A DNA stretch of 64,000 bases from Pseudomonas sp. RIT623 (GCF_004519305.1 NZ_SOZA01000017.1:35566-99565), one strand, 5' to 3'. Positions 17,522 through 27,132 are shown, counted from the stretch's first letter. Notes: generated by a model from the letters alone, not told the origin. Numbers and translations are program-made.

Positions 17522-17643
17522 GAGTATAGGGGCTCCATGGCCTGCAGCTTAGCAGCGAATGCCGATGCAAGCAGGCTTTGGCCCACCTCGTACTGCACCG
17601 GCCATTGCGGATTGTAAGGGATGATCTTGCTGGTCAGTGGCAT
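17512..17643 (-). pseudogene. GrpB-family N-terminal fragment
   Basis: A 43-codon frame beginning MPLTSKIIPYNPQWPVQYE, the typical I-I-P-Y-x-P-x-W-P-x-x-Y/F-E start of GrpB/UPF0157 proteins (nucleotidyltransferase-like, normally about 170 residues). It breaks off after SLLASAF and overlaps the first bases of the arginase-family gene. The rest of the family is missing, so this is a remnant. Confidence 0.55.
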
Positions 17644-17706
17644 GGGCCGTCCTTGGGTTGGAAAAAGCGTTTGTTGCGCTGTTGCGGGCCTGTCGACATG
17701 CCGCCT

Positions 17707-18249
17707 CTAAGTCCCCCGGGTAACCTGACCAGGCGTGTTTGCGACGCTCGCGAGAAAAACCTCGACCTCCCGGTTGCAACGCAGGCAGACCACACGGCAA
17801 CCCGAGGGTGCCGTCGCCACCAGTTCCTTCATCTTCGCCCGTGCTGAGGTTTTCGTTCGCCACATGAAGCGGAAAAACGCCGGTAGATTGCCCAGCAGCT
17901 CTGGGCAGCCGTCTGGCAGGTCCGGCCGGGTCTGCCCGCGGTGTCGCAGCGCCCTGAGCAATACGCGCCAGAATCGGAGCGGCGTCGGGCGGTCGATCCA
18001 GATCAACAGGTCGGCGCGGGCAACCCGGTTGTGCCACGTCGCGCTATGGCCGCCTTCGAATATCCAGCGCTCACCGGCCTCGACCTCGTGACAAAGACGG
18101 GTCTTTTCGTCGCGGCTGCGTTCGACCCAGCCTGGCTGCCAGTGAATGGTGTCGATATGCACGACCGGCAAGCCCGCGCGCTCGCCAAGCTGTCGGGCCA
18201 GGGTGCTTTTCCCGGACCCAGGCTGACCCACTATCATCACCCGTTGCAT
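17707..18249 (-). CDS. FlaR/adenylate kinase-like P-loop ATPase
   Basis: A 180-residue P-loop protein starting RVMIVGQPGSGKSTLARQLG (Walker A G-x-P-G-S-G-K-S-T). It continues VVHIDTIHWQPGW, and WIFEGGHSATWHNRVARADLLIWIDRP, the pattern of the DNA-topology-modulation FlaR-like or shikimate/adenylate-kinase-like family. A C-terminal region carries cysteines (CLRCNRE). It is probably a small-molecule or nucleotide kinase; the substrate is unknown. It is divergent in layout from nothing nearby and sits between the GrpB fragment and a secreted hydrolase. Confidence 0.75.
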   Translation of the reverse strand: MQRVMIVGQPGSGKSTLARQLGERAGLPVVHIDTIHWQPGWVERSRDEKTRLCHEVEAGERWIFEGGHSATWHNRVARADLLIWIDRPTPLRFWRVLLRALRHRGQTRPDLPDGCPELLGNLPAFFRFMWRTKTSARAKMKELVATAPSGCRVVCLRCNREVEVFLASVANTPGQVTRGT

Positions 18250-18344
18250 TGCCGCTCCGTATTGCCACGCCGGCTGATTTTGGGGGCGCGATTGTAGTAA
18301 TGGACGATGCCGTCAACGGCGAGTCAAGGCCCATGATCGATGGC

Positions 18345-19400
18345 TTACAGGCGGCCGTCTTTGCCCTCGGCGGGCTGTGCCAGAAACGCGCTGATCAGCC
18401 CGGCCAACTGCTGCTGGATCACTTCCCGTGGGCGACCGTGCTCGGCATCGGTGCAGATGATGCCATCGCCGGGTACTGCCTCTTCGAGCACGGCCACCGC
18501 ACCCGGCTTGCACACGGCCATGAAGGTGAAGTGGCTGGCGTCGTTGATTTCGACGTAGCGGCTCGAGGCCGAGGGCAGGCGTTTGGCCAGATCGGCAGAC
18601 TCCAGCCGCGCGGGCAGCGCTTTGGACGGGACGCCGGCAGCGATCACCAGCACGGGTACCGGCAGCGCGGCCAGGCTTTCGTCGGTCAGCCCGCGAGATA
18701 GCCCCAGGTCCAGGGAGACCACGGCGCTGACTCGCTGGTCACGCCAGTCGGCGGCCAAGCTGTTCTTCAAGGCCGGAGTGCTGGCCGGGTTCATCTGTTG
18801 GTAGACGCTGCAACTGGCCAGCTGCGGGTGGGCTTGGCAGTCGCGCGCGAAGCGCTCAGGGTCGAAACGGGCGCCGGCGATTTCCATGGCGGTCCAGCCA
18901 CCCAGCGAATGGCCCACCACGGCGATTCGCTGCTTGGCGACCACGCCAAATTTGTCCGGTTGGGCCGTGACCGCATCGATGGCTCGGCTCAGATCGACGG
19001 GGCGCTGCCATAACTGCGCGGCGGCCGCGGCGCTACGGTCCCGGCTGGTGCTGCCAGGGTGGTTGACCGCGGCGACGATGTAGCCTTTCTGGGCCAGGGC
19101 GCTGGCCAGCCAGGCCTGGTTGCCCCAGTTGCCGGCAAAACCGTGGGACAGCACCACCATGGGATGTTCGCCAGCGGCCGGCGGCGTGTCACGAGCGGCA
19201 GGCACACCGAAAAATACCGCGTTATCGGCGACCAATTGCGCCTTGGTAGCTGCTGCGCCGGGGTACCAGACGACCATCTCCAGCGTGCGCTCATGGTGCG
19301 GGTCTGGCAGGGTGGCGGCGTGGAAACCGACAGGGTTTTCTGTAGCGAATGCGCTGGCGGCCAGGCAGGTGAACAGCAGGGTGCTCAAAGCGGTTTTCAT
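18345..19400 (-). CDS. Secreted alpha/beta hydrolase (PAF acetylhydrolase/dienelactone hydrolase-like)
   Basis: A 351-residue protein with an N-terminal signal peptide (MKTALSTLLFTCLAASAFA). The hydrolase core shows the oxyanion segment VVLSHGFAGNW, the nucleophile elbow V-V-G-H-S-L-G-G and a late D-A-S-H-F-T-F-M that supplies the catalytic histidine; D in LSLDLGLS or nearby IAAG region completes the triad. The length and the conserved HGFxGN resemble the predicted dienelactone hydrolase / platelet-activating-factor acetylhydrolase group. It should act in the periplasm or outside, on esters or lipids; the substrate is not known. Monocistronic. Confidence 0.82.
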   Translation of the reverse strand: MKTALSTLLFTCLAASAFATENPVGFHAATLPDPHHERTLEMVVWYPGAAATKAQLVADNAVFFGVPAARDTPPAAGEHPMVVLSHGFAGNWGNQAWLASALAQKGYIVAAVNHPGSTSRDRSAAAAAQLWQRPVDLSRAIDAVTAQPDKFGVVAKQRIAVVGHSLGGWTAMEIAGARFDPERFARDCQAHPQLASCSVYQQMNPASTPALKNSLAADWRDQRVSAVVSLDLGLSRGLTDESLAALPVPVLVIAAGVPSKALPARLESADLAKRLPSASSRYVEINDASHFTFMAVCKPGAVAVLEEAVPGDGIICTDAEHGRPREVIQQQLAGLISAFLAQPAEGKDGRL

Positions 19401-19499
19401 TGTAGTTGTCGTCCTTGACCAGGCACAGGCGTGGCTACCCTGACCAGGGCCCTACGCGCAGGCTGAGAAATCCAATATTGGATACCCGAAAGCCCCGCA

Positions 19500-19645
19500 G
19501 CTTAGTAGCACCGTCGGCCTGCCGGCAAGGGGGCCTCAGGCTCAGACCTTTCCGACCGCTCCGTACCGGGGCGTGCTCTTGTAGGCGCGGCCTTGTGTCG
19601 CGAAAGGGTCGCAAAGCGGCCCCGACAAGTCCAAGTTGAGTGCCA
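19500..19645. repeat. REP-like intergenic repeat
   Basis: Non-coding region with 'ttgtaggcgcggccttgtgtcgcgaaagggtcgc'-like text near 19577-19615, a divergent copy of the GTAGGAGCGGCCTTGTGTCGCGAAAGG repeat found at 46 kb, 56 kb and 64 kb. Short imperfect inverted repeats flank it. No gene. Confidence 0.5.
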
Positions 19646-19693
19646 ATTCTCAACACCCTGAGAGGACTGGCCCTCAGGCTCAGTACCCAATAC

Positions 19694-20785
19694 CTAGGCG
19701 ATGTCGAAGTCTGCCCAGATGCAATGGTGATCGGACGCCTCGGTGGTCGCAGTGACCCCGGCGAAGGAGGGCCAGAGCTTCGGGTGGTAGCTGCCACGGC
19801 GCTCGATGCCCACGCCGACCAGTTGCTCGCGCAGGGCCTTGGACATGATCAGGTAGTCGATCTTGTTGCTGGCGGTACCCGTGGCGAAGGTACCCGGGCG
19901 ATCGGCCGGGTAGCCTGGATGGCTTTGTATGTCCGACCAACCGTCGAGCAGTAGCGGGGCGACGGCCGGGCTGTCCGGGGTGTCGTTCAAGTCGCCGCCG
20001 ACCAGCACCCAGGGAATGGTCTTTTCCGCGGCCCTGGCGATTTGCGCCGCTCGCTTGCATTGGGCCAGCCGACGCGCCTGGGCGGCCTGATCGTTGCCCC
20101 CGCGCTTGGACTTGAAGTGGTTCGGGCAGATCACCAGTTGCTCGCCCGATGGCAAGGCCACCACGTATTCGGGGCAATCTCGCGAAAACACCAGTTTGCC
20201 GTCATGGCGGTCATCGACGTGCGAGCGAATGGTCACGATCGGGTAGCGACTCAGCAGGCCGACGTCGATACCCCGCGCATCGTTGCCATCGATGACCATG
20301 ACATGAGGGAAGCGCTCTTCGAGCACCGCCCCGAGCACCTGGTCGTTGAAGCGCTGCAAGGTGGGGCGGTCCTCGACTTCCACGCAGATCAGGATATCGG
20401 GCTTGACCTCCTGGATAACCCGCCCGGTATTGAGCACGGCCTGCCAGGAGACATCATCGCGGCGCAGCTCGAACCAACCGGTCCAGTCGCCCCGGCCATT
20501 GGCCGCGACCGAGACAGTGCCGGCGGCTGTGCGATACAACTGCCCGCGCACCTTGTTCAAGCGCACCAACGCGTTTGCCGGGGGATTGAGCGCGGAAAAA
20601 TGGTAGCGGGCATCCAGTGCCAGCAACTGCTGTTTGTCGGCCTCGCTGTAGGTCGGCTTGGCCACGATCAGGTTGGCCAAGGCATGGTCGTCCAGGGCAC
20701 GCTGGCCTTCCTCGTTCTCCATCATCATTGCACTGGGGCGGGTGAACAGGTTCTCAAGGTTGAAGGATGCTATCCGGGTGACCAT
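19694..20785 (-). CDS. Endonuclease/exonuclease/phosphatase family protein
   Basis: A 363-residue protein of the DNase I-like EEP superfamily. It has the start R-I-A-S-F-N-L-E-N-L (strand with the metal Asn and Glu), D-I-L-I-C-V-E-V-E, H-F-K-S-K-R-G-G, W-V-L-V-G-G-D-L-N-D-T-P (catalytic GDLND) and C-terminal E-A-S-D-H-H-C-I-W (the S-D-H motif). All catalytic elements are present. No signal peptide is visible, so a cytoplasmic phosphodiesterase or nuclease is likely; substrate unknown. It is divergent from the beta-lactamase gene with about 190 bp between starts. Confidence 0.87.
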   Translation of the reverse strand: MVTRIASFNLENLFTRPSAMMMENEEGQRALDDHALANLIVAKPTYSEADKQQLLALDARYHFSALNPPANALVRLNKVRGQLYRTAAGTVSVAANGRGDWTGWFELRRDDVSWQAVLNTGRVIQEVKPDILICVEVEDRPTLQRFNDQVLGAVLEERFPHVMVIDGNDARGIDVGLLSRYPIVTIRSHVDDRHDGKLVFSRDCPEYVVALPSGEQLVICPNHFKSKRGGNDQAAQARRLAQCKRAAQIARAAEKTIPWVLVGGDLNDTPDSPAVAPLLLDGWSDIQSHPGYPADRPGTFATGTASNKIDYLIMSKALREQLVGVGIERRGSYHPKLWPSFAGVTATTEASDHHCIWADFDIA

Positions 20786-20977
20786 TGGGGCGTGCTCCTT
20801 GCTGAAGGTTTACACAGCGTAGCCAGTGTTTCGGTGATGCTGAGGCCGAATGGGAGTACGTAACCTTTCAGGGGCGGCTGGCACTGCATCTGGCCGGCAA
20901 CAACTGCGCGAACGCCTTGGCTTAGCGGGCAAAACCCTCTAGCCTGCGCCCCTCGTTCATTGCCACAGGGCCCAGAC

Positions 20978-21853
20978 ATGCCATCGACCATCCGCCGCCG
21001 CCACCTGCTCCAGGGCGCCCTGGGCTGTTCCGCCGCCCTGGCGCTGCCGGCTTGGGCCGCAGACACCGTGCAACACCAACTGCAGCAACTCGAACACAGC
21101 GCCGGCATCACCCTTGGCCTGTGGGCCCTCGACACCGGCAGCGGCAAGCAACTGGCCTACCGCGCCGAACAACGCTTTGCTTTCTGCAGCACCTTCAAGG
21201 CCGTGCTGGCCGGCGCCATCCTGCACCGCAGCGAGACCGACAGCGGCCTGCTGAACCGCCGTATCGCCTACGCTGCCGAGCAGCTGGTGGTCTATTCGCC
21301 GATTACCGAAAAGCACGTGGGCGCGGGCATGACCGTCGCCGAGCTGTGCGCCGCCACCCTGCAATACAGCGACAACACCGCTGGCAACCTGCTGCTGGAG
21401 CAGGTCGGCGGCCCGGCGGGCCTCACTGCCTTCGCCCGCCAGCTCGGTGACCCGACGTTCCGCCTGGACCGCAACGAGCCGACGTTGAATACCGCGTTGC
21501 CCGACGACCCGCGCGACACCACCACGCCGCTGGCGATGGGTGTCACCCTGCAACGCCTACTGCTCGGCGATGCCCTGGCGCCGGCCGGGCGCGAGCAATT
21601 GCAGGCCTGGCTCAAGGGCAACACCACCGGCGATGCGCGGATCCGCGCCGGGGTGCCAAAGGGCTGGATAGTGGGAGACAAGACTGGTTCGGGCGACTAC
21701 GGCGTGGCCAACGATGTCGGCATCGTCTGGCCCAAGGGGCGGGCGCCGTGGATCCTCGTGGTATTCAGCCGTGGGCCGCAGCAGTCCTCGCCATGGAACC
21801 ACGAGCCGATCGCCGCGGCGACCCGGCTGGTGGTGCAGGCGTGGCAGGGCTGA
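20978..21853 (+). CDS. Class A beta-lactamase
   Basis: A 291-residue serine beta-lactamase. Catalytic motifs are all present: S71-T-F-K74, S131-D132-N133, E167 in an E-P-T-L-N omega-loop segment, and K235-T236-G237. The N-terminus, R-R-R-H-L-L-Q-G followed by a hydrophobic stretch ending LPAWA, looks like a twin-arginine signal, as in some PER- or L2-type enzymes of environmental bacteria. It would hydrolyse penicillins and/or cephalosporins in the periplasm. No ampR-like regulator is adjacent. The ATG at 20978 starts the signal peptide and is preferred over the frame's earlier ATG at 20960. Confidence 0.92.
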   Translation: MPSTIRRRHLLQGALGCSAALALPAWAADTVQHQLQQLEHSAGITLGLWALDTGSGKQLAYRAEQRFAFCSTFKAVLAGAILHRSETDSGLLNRRIAYAAEQLVVYSPITEKHVGAGMTVAELCAATLQYSDNTAGNLLLEQVGGPAGLTAFARQLGDPTFRLDRNEPTLNTALPDDPRDTTTPLAMGVTLQRLLLGDALAPAGREQLQAWLKGNTTGDARIRAGVPKGWIVGDKTGSGDYGVANDVGIVWPKGRAPWILVVFSRGPQQSSPWNHEPIAAATRLVVQAWQG

Positions 21854-21913
21854 GCACCTCAAGGCCAGGGGCGAACACCGTCGCCCCCACCTGAGTCCAC
21901 GCATTAACCTCGC

Positions 21914-22378
21914 TCAGAAGCCAAAGTCACTCAGCCCCGGGTGATCGTCCGGCCGCCGCCCCAGCGGCCAGCGGAACTTGCGTTCTGCCTCGCTGATGGG
22001 TTGCTCGTTGATGCTGGCATGGCGGTTGCGCATCAAGCCGTCTTCGGCGAACTCCCAATTCTCGTTGCCATAGGCGCGGAACCATTGGCCGCTGTCGTCG
22101 CGATACTCGTAGGCATAGCGCACGGCGATGCGGTTGTCGGTGAAGGCCCACAGCTCCTTGATCAGGCGGTATTCGAGCTCGCGGTTCCATTTGCGGGTGA
22201 GAAAGGCCTGCGCCTGCTCGCGGTTGTTGCAGAACTCGGCGCGGTTACGCCAATGGGTGTCGGTGGTGTAGGCCAGGGCGACCTTGGCGGCATCGCGGCT
22301 GTTCCAGCCATCCTCGGCCAGGCGTACCTTCTCGATGGCGGTTTCACGGGTGAACGGGGGCAATGGCGGACGGGACAT
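21914..22378 (-). CDS. DUF1348 (NTF2-like) protein
   Basis: A 154-residue protein of the DUF1348 family, which has a SnoaL/NTF2-like cone fold. Typical text: [24 protein letters not shown] and the C-terminal [17 protein letters not shown] precedes the ATG at 22378. The family is common and its function is not established. No membrane or signal sequence. Confidence 0.88.
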   Translation of the reverse strand: MSRPPLPPFTRETAIEKVRLAEDGWNSRDAAKVALAYTTDTHWRNRAEFCNNREQAQAFLTRKWNRELEYRLIKELWAFTDNRIAVRYAYEYRDDSGQWFRAYGNENWEFAEDGLMRNRHASINEQPISEAERKFRWPLGRRPDDHPGLSDFGF

Positions 22379-22582
22379 GCTGGCAATTCCTCTGGAGGGA
22401 TGAGCGACAGGAGGGAGCGTAGACCGGCCCCCTGGCGCTGGGAATAACTGCCTTTGGCACTTCACAATTGCGCACGCGGGAACAATGTCCCGCCAGGCCG
22501 TCAGCTTGCACCGATGGCCAGGACGGCCTGACGGCAACGCTTGGGGTCTATAGTTAGCGCAGACACCTGCAGGAGCTCAGCC

Positions 22583-22774
22583 ATGACCCTGATCAGCCGC
22601 GAACCCTGGTGGCTCGTGCCACCCAAGCCCGGGCAGACCGAGCAGGACCTGCACTGGGGCTACCTGGAAATCTATCGCGACGGCCGCACCCTGTTCGTCG
22701 ATCAGCGCCCGAGCGAGCGGGAGCTGGCCGAACGCAAGAGTTGCCGCAACTTTCCCAAGGCCGAAACGCCCTGA
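22583..22774 (+). CDS. Small conserved hypothetical protein
   Basis: A 63-residue hydrophilic protein (starts MTLISREPWWLVPPKPGQ and contains GYLEIYRDGRTLFVDQRPS). AGGAG lies a few bases before the ATG at 22583, which I prefer to the ATG at 22541. No domain is recognised. The clear ribosome site and dense coding character suggest a real gene. It is convergent with yceH, only one base separating the two stop codons. Confidence 0.6.
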   Translation: MTLISREPWWLVPPKPGQTEQDLHWGYLEIYRDGRTLFVDQRPSERELAERKSCRNFPKAETP

Positions 22775-22775
22775 C

Positions 22776-23423
22776 TCAGCCCTCGAGTGCGGCCAGGCGC
22801 GCTTCCAGGGCCGCCACCCGTGCCTCCAGTGCCTCGATGCGCTCATCCGCCGCCTGCGCCGCGCTGGCCCGGGCGCCGCCTTCTTGCTGGCGGGCGGCGA
22901 GGATGGCTTCGATTTCTGCCGGGTCGCCCAGGGCATGGGTGTAGCGGTCTTCGCGCTGGCCTGCCTGGCGCGGCAGGTGCAGGGCCAGGCCACGGGAGAC
23001 CAGGCGCTCGAGCTGGTGCTGGACCTGGTCGACGTCCTCGAACTCATGCAGGCGGTTGCTGCGGGTCAACAGCTCGTTGAGGGTCTGCGGGCCGCGCAGG
23101 AACATCAGGCCCATCAGCACCAGTTGCGCCGGCACCAGTTCCAGGCCCTTGTCCACCCGGTGTTCCCAGCGGTCGGCGCGGCTGCCCATCTGCAGGCGGG
23201 CCATGTCCTGGCCTTCGAGGGCGCGCAGGGCCTGGCCGACCTGGCCGGGGGAGAGGTTCATGACCGGTTCGCGGCTGGTCTTCTGGTTGCAGGCCAGGAC
23301 CAGGGCATTGAGGGTCAGGGGGTAGGTTTCCGGGCTGGTGGCCTGCTTTTCGATCAGCGCGCCCAGCACGCGGATCTCGGTGCTGGTGAAGCGGCCTTCG
23401 CCGGTGGTTTGGTGGTCTGACAT
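22776..23423 (-). CDS. yceH: YceH family protein (DUF480)
   Basis: A 215-residue DUF480 protein made of two winged-helix domains and a C-terminal coiled coil. Typical motifs are [24 protein letters not shown]-x-P-V, W-E-H-R-V (with preceding RAD) and L-M-L-R-G-P-Q-T-like [12 protein letters not shown]. The C-terminus ([20 protein letters not shown]) is a leucine-zipper-like heptad repeat. Proposed DNA-binding but its regulon is not established. Confidence 0.92.
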   Translation of the reverse strand: MSDHQTTGEGRFTSTEIRVLGALIEKQATSPETYPLTLNALVLACNQKTSREPVMNLSPGQVGQALRALEGQDMARLQMGSRADRWEHRVDKGLELVPAQLVLMGLMFLRGPQTLNELLTRSNRLHEFEDVDQVQHQLERLVSRGLALHLPRQAGQREDRYTHALGDPAEIEAILAARQQEGGARASAAQAADERIEALEARVAALEARLAALEG

Positions 23424-23505
23424 GGCCCTGTCTCATTGCGAGGAAAAGGCCACTAGCGTAGGTAAAGCGCCTGGCTTAAGCAATCGCCGGGCGGTGTGTG
23501 GCTGT

Positions 23506-23533
23506 GGCCGGCTCCTGCGGGCAGGAGCCGGCC
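23506..23533. terminator. Hairpin after sstT
   Basis: Perfect 13-bp inverted repeat GGCCGGCTCCTGC / GCAGGAGCCGGCC with a 2-base loop, just beyond the sstT stop. No U-tract follows on the minus strand, so it may be a REP-like structure or a 3' stabiliser rather than a classical terminator. Confidence 0.5.
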
Positions 23534-23539
23534 TTGGGC

Positions 23540-24751
23540 TCAGGCGTTACGCCGCTCCATGGCTTGGCAGGCGGCAGCGGTGAACAGCACGTCGGTGGAG
23601 GAGTTGAGCGCGGTTTCCGCCGAGTCCTGCAATACACCGATGATAAAGCCGACCGCCACCACCTGCATGGCGATTTCGCTGGGGATGCCGAACAGGCTGC
23701 AGGCCAGCGGGATCAGCAGCAGCGAACCGCCGGCCACACCCGAGGCGCCGCAGGCGCAGACCGCCGCCACCACGCTGAGCAGCACGGCGGTTGGCAGGTC
23801 TACCGGGATGCCGAGGGTGTGCACGGCGGCCAGGGTGAGCACGGTGATGGTGATTGCAGCGCCCGCCATGTTGATGGTCGCGCCCAGCGGGATCGACACC
23901 GAATAGGTGTCCTCGTGCAGGCCAAGTTTCTCCGACAGCGCCAGGTTGACCGGGATGTTGGCCGCCGAGCTGCGGGTGAAGAACGCGGTGATGCCGCTTT
24001 CGCGCAGGCACAGCAGAGTCAGCGGGTACGGGTTGCGGCGGATCTTCCAGAACACGATCAGCGGGTTCATCACCAGCGCCACGAACAGCATGCAGCCAAT
24101 CAGCACACCCAGCAGGTGCAGGTAGCCGAGCAGCGCGTCCAGGCCAGACTGGGCCAGTGTGGCGCTGACCAGGCCGAAGATGCCCAGCGGGGCGAAGCGG
24201 ATCACCACGCGCACGATCAGGGTCACGCCGTTGGACAGGTCCTCGACCACGGTGCGGGTGGTGTCACCGGCATGGCGCAGGGCCACGCCAAGGCCGATGG
24301 CCCAGGTCAGCACGCCGATGAAGTTGGCGTTGAGCAGCGCGTTGACCGGGTTGTCCACGGCACTGAGCAGCAGGTTCTGCATCACCTCGACGATGCCGCC
24401 AGGAGCGCTGAGTGCGGCCTCTCCCGTGGTCAGTGCCAGGTTGGACGGGAACAGCATGCTCGCCACCACAGCCACCACTGCCGCGGCGAAGGTGCCCAGC
24501 AGGTACAGCCAGAGGATCGGGCGGATGTGGGTTTCCTGGCCATGGCGGTGGTTGGCGATCGAAGCCATCACCAGGATGAACACCAGGATCGGTGCCACGG
24601 CCTTCAGGGCGCTGACGAAGACCTTGCCGAGGAACCCCAGGTCGCGGGCCACGGAGGGGGCGAGCAAGGCCAGGGCGATGCCGGCCACCAGGCCGATGCA
24701 GATCTGCGTCACCAGGCCGGTGCGATTGATGAGGCGAAGGATGGGGGTCAT
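23540..24751 (-). CDS. sstT: Serine/threonine:Na+ symporter SstT
   Basis: A 403-residue inner-membrane transporter of the dicarboxylate/amino acid:cation symporter (DAACS) family, about nine hydrophobic segments plus two re-entrant loops. It carries the serine-rich [10 protein letters not shown] loop and the [13 protein letters not shown] motif that line the substrate and sodium sites, and [15 protein letters not shown] late in the protein. Length and sequence match SstT closely. Monocistronic, next to a nhaR-like gene. Confidence 0.92.
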   Translation of the reverse strand: MTPILRLINRTGLVTQICIGLVAGIALALLAPSVARDLGFLGKVFVSALKAVAPILVFILVMASIANHRHGQETHIRPILWLYLLGTFAAAVVAVVASMLFPSNLALTTGEAALSAPGGIVEVMQNLLLSAVDNPVNALLNANFIGVLTWAIGLGVALRHAGDTTRTVVEDLSNGVTLIVRVVIRFAPLGIFGLVSATLAQSGLDALLGYLHLLGVLIGCMLFVALVMNPLIVFWKIRRNPYPLTLLCLRESGITAFFTRSSAANIPVNLALSEKLGLHEDTYSVSIPLGATINMAGAAITITVLTLAAVHTLGIPVDLPTAVLLSVVAAVCACGASGVAGGSLLLIPLACSLFGIPSEIAMQVVAVGFIIGVLQDSAETALNSSTDVLFTAAACQAMERRNA

Positions 24752-24823
24752 GTGCAGCGCAATCCAGTTACGTGAAAGCGCGCGACTTTATCACAGTCCT
24801 TGCTGGCCCCTGTAGGCGCAGGG

Positions 24824-25717
24824 TTACCAGTGGAACAACTCCCGCCGCGCGCCCTCGGTGATCGCCAGGATCCCCGGGTGCTTGACCTTGCGCTCCACCG
24901 AAATGGCGTAGAACGACTCGTTCACCGCCTCGGTCTGGCCGATCAGGCGCACGCCGTACTGGCGGCAGACCTCTTCGGCAATCACGCTGGGAGCGACGAA
25001 GATGCCGCTGCCCGACTGGCCGAAGGCCTGCATCAGCGCACTGTCGTCGAATTCGCCGACGATCCGCGGTTGTACCTGCTGCTCGGCCAGCCAGCGCAGC
25101 AGGCGGCTGCGCAGCACGGTTTCCTGGCCTGGAATCAACAGCGGCGCGTCGTCCAGGCAGGCGGGGAAGGGCAGCTTCAGGCGCTCGGCCAGCGCAGGGG
25201 TGGCGAAGAAGCTCAGGCCGCACTCACCGAGCTTCTGGCTGTAACCCTTGATGTCCAGGTGGCTGGGCATGGGGCTGTCGGAAATCACCAGGTCCAGGCG
25301 CTGGATCGCCAGGTCCGCCAGCAGGCGTTCGAGCTTGTCCTCGCGGCAATTGATGCGCAGTACCTCGTCCAGTTCCATGGTCGGCGCCAGCAGGCGGTAG
25401 ACAATGGACTTGGGCACCACGTCGGCCACGCCCACGCGAAACAGGATCTGCTCCTGCGGGCCGGCGCGCAGCATGGCCTCCAGTTCGCCGCCGATCTGGA
25501 ACATCTGCTCGGCGTAGGCCAGGGCCTGGCGCCCGGTCTCGGTCAGTTCCAGCTGACGCCCGACGCGCTGGAACAGCTCCAGGTTCCAGGTCTGCTCGAA
25601 CAGGCTGATCTGGCCGCTGATGGTCTGCGGTGTGAGGTTGAGCTGTTCGCTGGCGCGGGCAATGCTGCCGGTCTTGGCCACCGCCCAGAAATAGTGGAGC
25701 TGGCGATAGTTGAGCAT
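24824..25717 (-). CDS. nhaR: NhaR-like LysR transcriptional activator
   Basis: A 297-residue LysR-type regulator starting MLNYRQLHYFWAVAKTGSIA, with HTH text EQLNLTPQTISGQISLFE and the sequence F-Q-R-V-G-R-Q-L-E-L-T-E-T-G as in NhaR (sodium-responsive activator of nhaA in enterics). The C-terminal domain is a periplasmic-binding-like effector domain. The ATG at 25717 begins the HTH; the longer frame to 25837 is not conserved. No nhaA is next to it, so the regulated gene is unknown; the divergent lipoprotein-terC pair is a candidate by position. Confidence 0.82.
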   Translation of the reverse strand: MLNYRQLHYFWAVAKTGSIARASEQLNLTPQTISGQISLFEQTWNLELFQRVGRQLELTETGRQALAYAEQMFQIGGELEAMLRAGPQEQILFRVGVADVVPKSIVYRLLAPTMELDEVLRINCREDKLERLLADLAIQRLDLVISDSPMPSHLDIKGYSQKLGECGLSFFATPALAERLKLPFPACLDDAPLLIPGQETVLRSRLLRWLAEQQVQPRIVGEFDDSALMQAFGQSGSGIFVAPSVIAEEVCRQYGVRLIGQTEAVNESFYAISVERKVKHPGILAITEGARRELFHW

Positions 25718-25848
25718 GTTCGCATCGATTCGGAAAAACCGAAGTATACACGCTGAAAATACGAATTTTCCGGATGTTTCAGCCCCTCTAGAATGCCACC
25801 CCATCAGGCGCATGACGCGCCGCCCGGCATTCGACAAGCGAGGACCTC

Positions 25849-26088
25849 ATGCTACAACTCAAATCCATTGGCACACCGCTGGTGCTGGCCCTGGCCCTGT
25901 TCGCCATGTCTGGCTGCGACCAGGCCGAGAAATCCGCCCAGCAGATGCTTGACCAGGCCGCTGAAACGGCCAAGCAGGCCATCGACAAGACCAATGACGC
26001 CGCCCAGCAGGCCTTGAGCGACGCCATCGGCAGCGATGGCGCGAAAGCCAAGGCCGAAGACGACAAGCAAGACACCCAGGACATCTGA
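25849..26088 (+). CDS. Small lipoprotein with helical repeat
   Basis: A 79-residue secreted lipoprotein: signal LVLALALFAMSGC with lipobox M-S-G-C at residue 23, then an alanine/glutamine-rich amphipathic helix (QQMLDQAAETAKQAID repeated in style to KTNDAAQQALSDA) and an acidic tail. It resembles the Lpp-like or YtjA-type small alanine-rich lipoproteins of Pseudomonas. Function unknown. It precedes terC by 15 bp and probably shares its transcript. Confidence 0.75.
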   Translation: MLQLKSIGTPLVLALALFAMSGCDQAEKSAQQMLDQAAETAKQAIDKTNDAAQQALSDAIGSDGAKAKAEDDKQDTQDI

Positions 26089-26103
26089 GAGCAGGACTGA
26101 CCA

Positions 26104-26856
26104 ATGGAATATTTGCTGGAACTCGCCGCAAGCCCCACCGCCTGGGTTGCCCTTGCCACCCTGGTAGCCATGGAAGTCGTGCTGGGCATCGACAACCTGA
26201 TCTTCATCTCCATCCTCACCAACAAGCTGCCCGAGGCGTACCGCTCCAAGGCGCGACGCATCGGTATCAGCATGGCCCTGGTCATGCGCCTGGCGCTGCT
26301 CAGCACCGTGGCCTGGATCGTCCAGCTGACCGAACCGGTGCTCGATGTCTTCGGCCACACGTTCTCGTGGAAGGACATGATCCTCATCGCCGGTGGCTTG
26401 TTCCTGCTGTGGAAGGCGACCAAGGAGATCCACGAAAGCGTCGACCCCCATGGCGCCAAGGAAGAGTCCAAGCTCGGCAGCACCGTGACCATCGGCTTCA
26501 CCGCGGCGATCTTCCAGATCCTGCTGCTGGACATCGTGTTCTCGATCGACAGCATCATCACCGCCGTGGGCATGACCGAGCACCTGCCGATCATGATCAT
26601 CGCCGTGATCAGCGCGGTGATCGTGATGCTGGTGGCCGCCGACCCGCTGGCCAAGTTCATCAACGACAACCCGACCGTGGTGATGCTGGCCCTGGGCTTC
26701 CTGATCATGATCGGCATGACCCTGATCGCCGAAGGCTTCGGCGCCCATGTGCCAAAAGGCTACGTGTATGCCGCCATGGCGTTCTCGACCGCCATCGAGA
26801 TCCTCAACATCATGGCCCGCCGGGCGCGCTTGAAGCGCGAGGCTGCCGAGGGCTGA
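26104..26856 (+). CDS. TerC-family integral membrane protein
   Basis: A 250-residue membrane protein with about seven transmembrane segments. The TerC signature acidic residues lie in hydrophobic segments: [12 protein letters not shown] and [14 protein letters not shown]. This family includes tellurite-resistance TerC and manganese exporters of the YkoY/Alx type. Substrate here is most likely a divalent metal such as manganese, but no riboswitch of the yybP-ykoY kind is evident in the short upstream region. Co-transcribed with the small lipoprotein upstream. Confidence 0.87.
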   Translation: MEYLLELAASPTAWVALATLVAMEVVLGIDNLIFISILTNKLPEAYRSKARRIGISMALVMRLALLSTVAWIVQLTEPVLDVFGHTFSWKDMILIAGGLFLLWKATKEIHESVDPHGAKEESKLGSTVTIGFTAAIFQILLLDIVFSIDSIITAVGMTEHLPIMIIAVISAVIVMLVAADPLAKFINDNPTVVMLALGFLIMIGMTLIAEGFGAHVPKGYVYAAMAFSTAIEILNIMARRARLKREAAEG

Positions 26857-26868
26857 CCTGGCGTTAAC

Positions 26869-26932
26869 CATCGCGGGGCCAGCCTGCCGCCACAAGACAT
26901 GTAGCTTGTGGCGGCAGGCTGGCCCCGCGATG
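26869..26932. repeat. REP-type perfect inverted repeat
   Basis: Two perfect 28-bp arms (26869-26896 and 26905-26932) around an 8-base spacer ACATGTAG. The arm contains CGCGGGGCCAGCCTGCCG. Such a pair can end transcription of terC and the convergent small gene, and matches the REP doublets typical of P. putida. Confidence 0.8.
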
Positions 26933-26952
26933 CGTTTCAGGAAAGCTTCAGC

Positions 26953-27132
26953 TCAATGCGCCCCGGCATGCCGACGCGCGCGGCGCACAGGTTGTGGTTT
27001 GACCAGGGCTTGAGGGGGCAGGTGATGTGGGTGTGCATGCCGGCGCACGATGCGCAGTACGCCCCAGAGCATGGCGGCTGCGACGCTCAGCCACATGCCT
27101 ACCAGCATTAGAATCGCCATTGTCAGGCTCAT
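26953..27132 (-). CDS. Small single-span membrane protein
   Basis: A 59-residue protein: a strongly hydrophobic N-terminal half (SLTMAILMLVGMWLSVAAAM, WGVLRIV) followed by a basic, histidine- and proline-rich tail. A perfect GGAGG lies seven bases before the ATG at 27132. No family is recognised. The good ribosome site and clean topology (positive tail in the cytoplasm) support a real gene. Confidence 0.6.
   Translation of the reverse strand: MSLTMAILMLVGMWLSVAAAMLWGVLRIVRRHAHPHHLPPQALVKPQPVRRARRHAGAH

Noticed and set aside
26089..26103. yybP-ykoY manganese riboswitch before terC
   Set aside because: The gap to the upstream lipoprotein gene is only 15 bp, and no such element is visible before the lipoprotein gene either.
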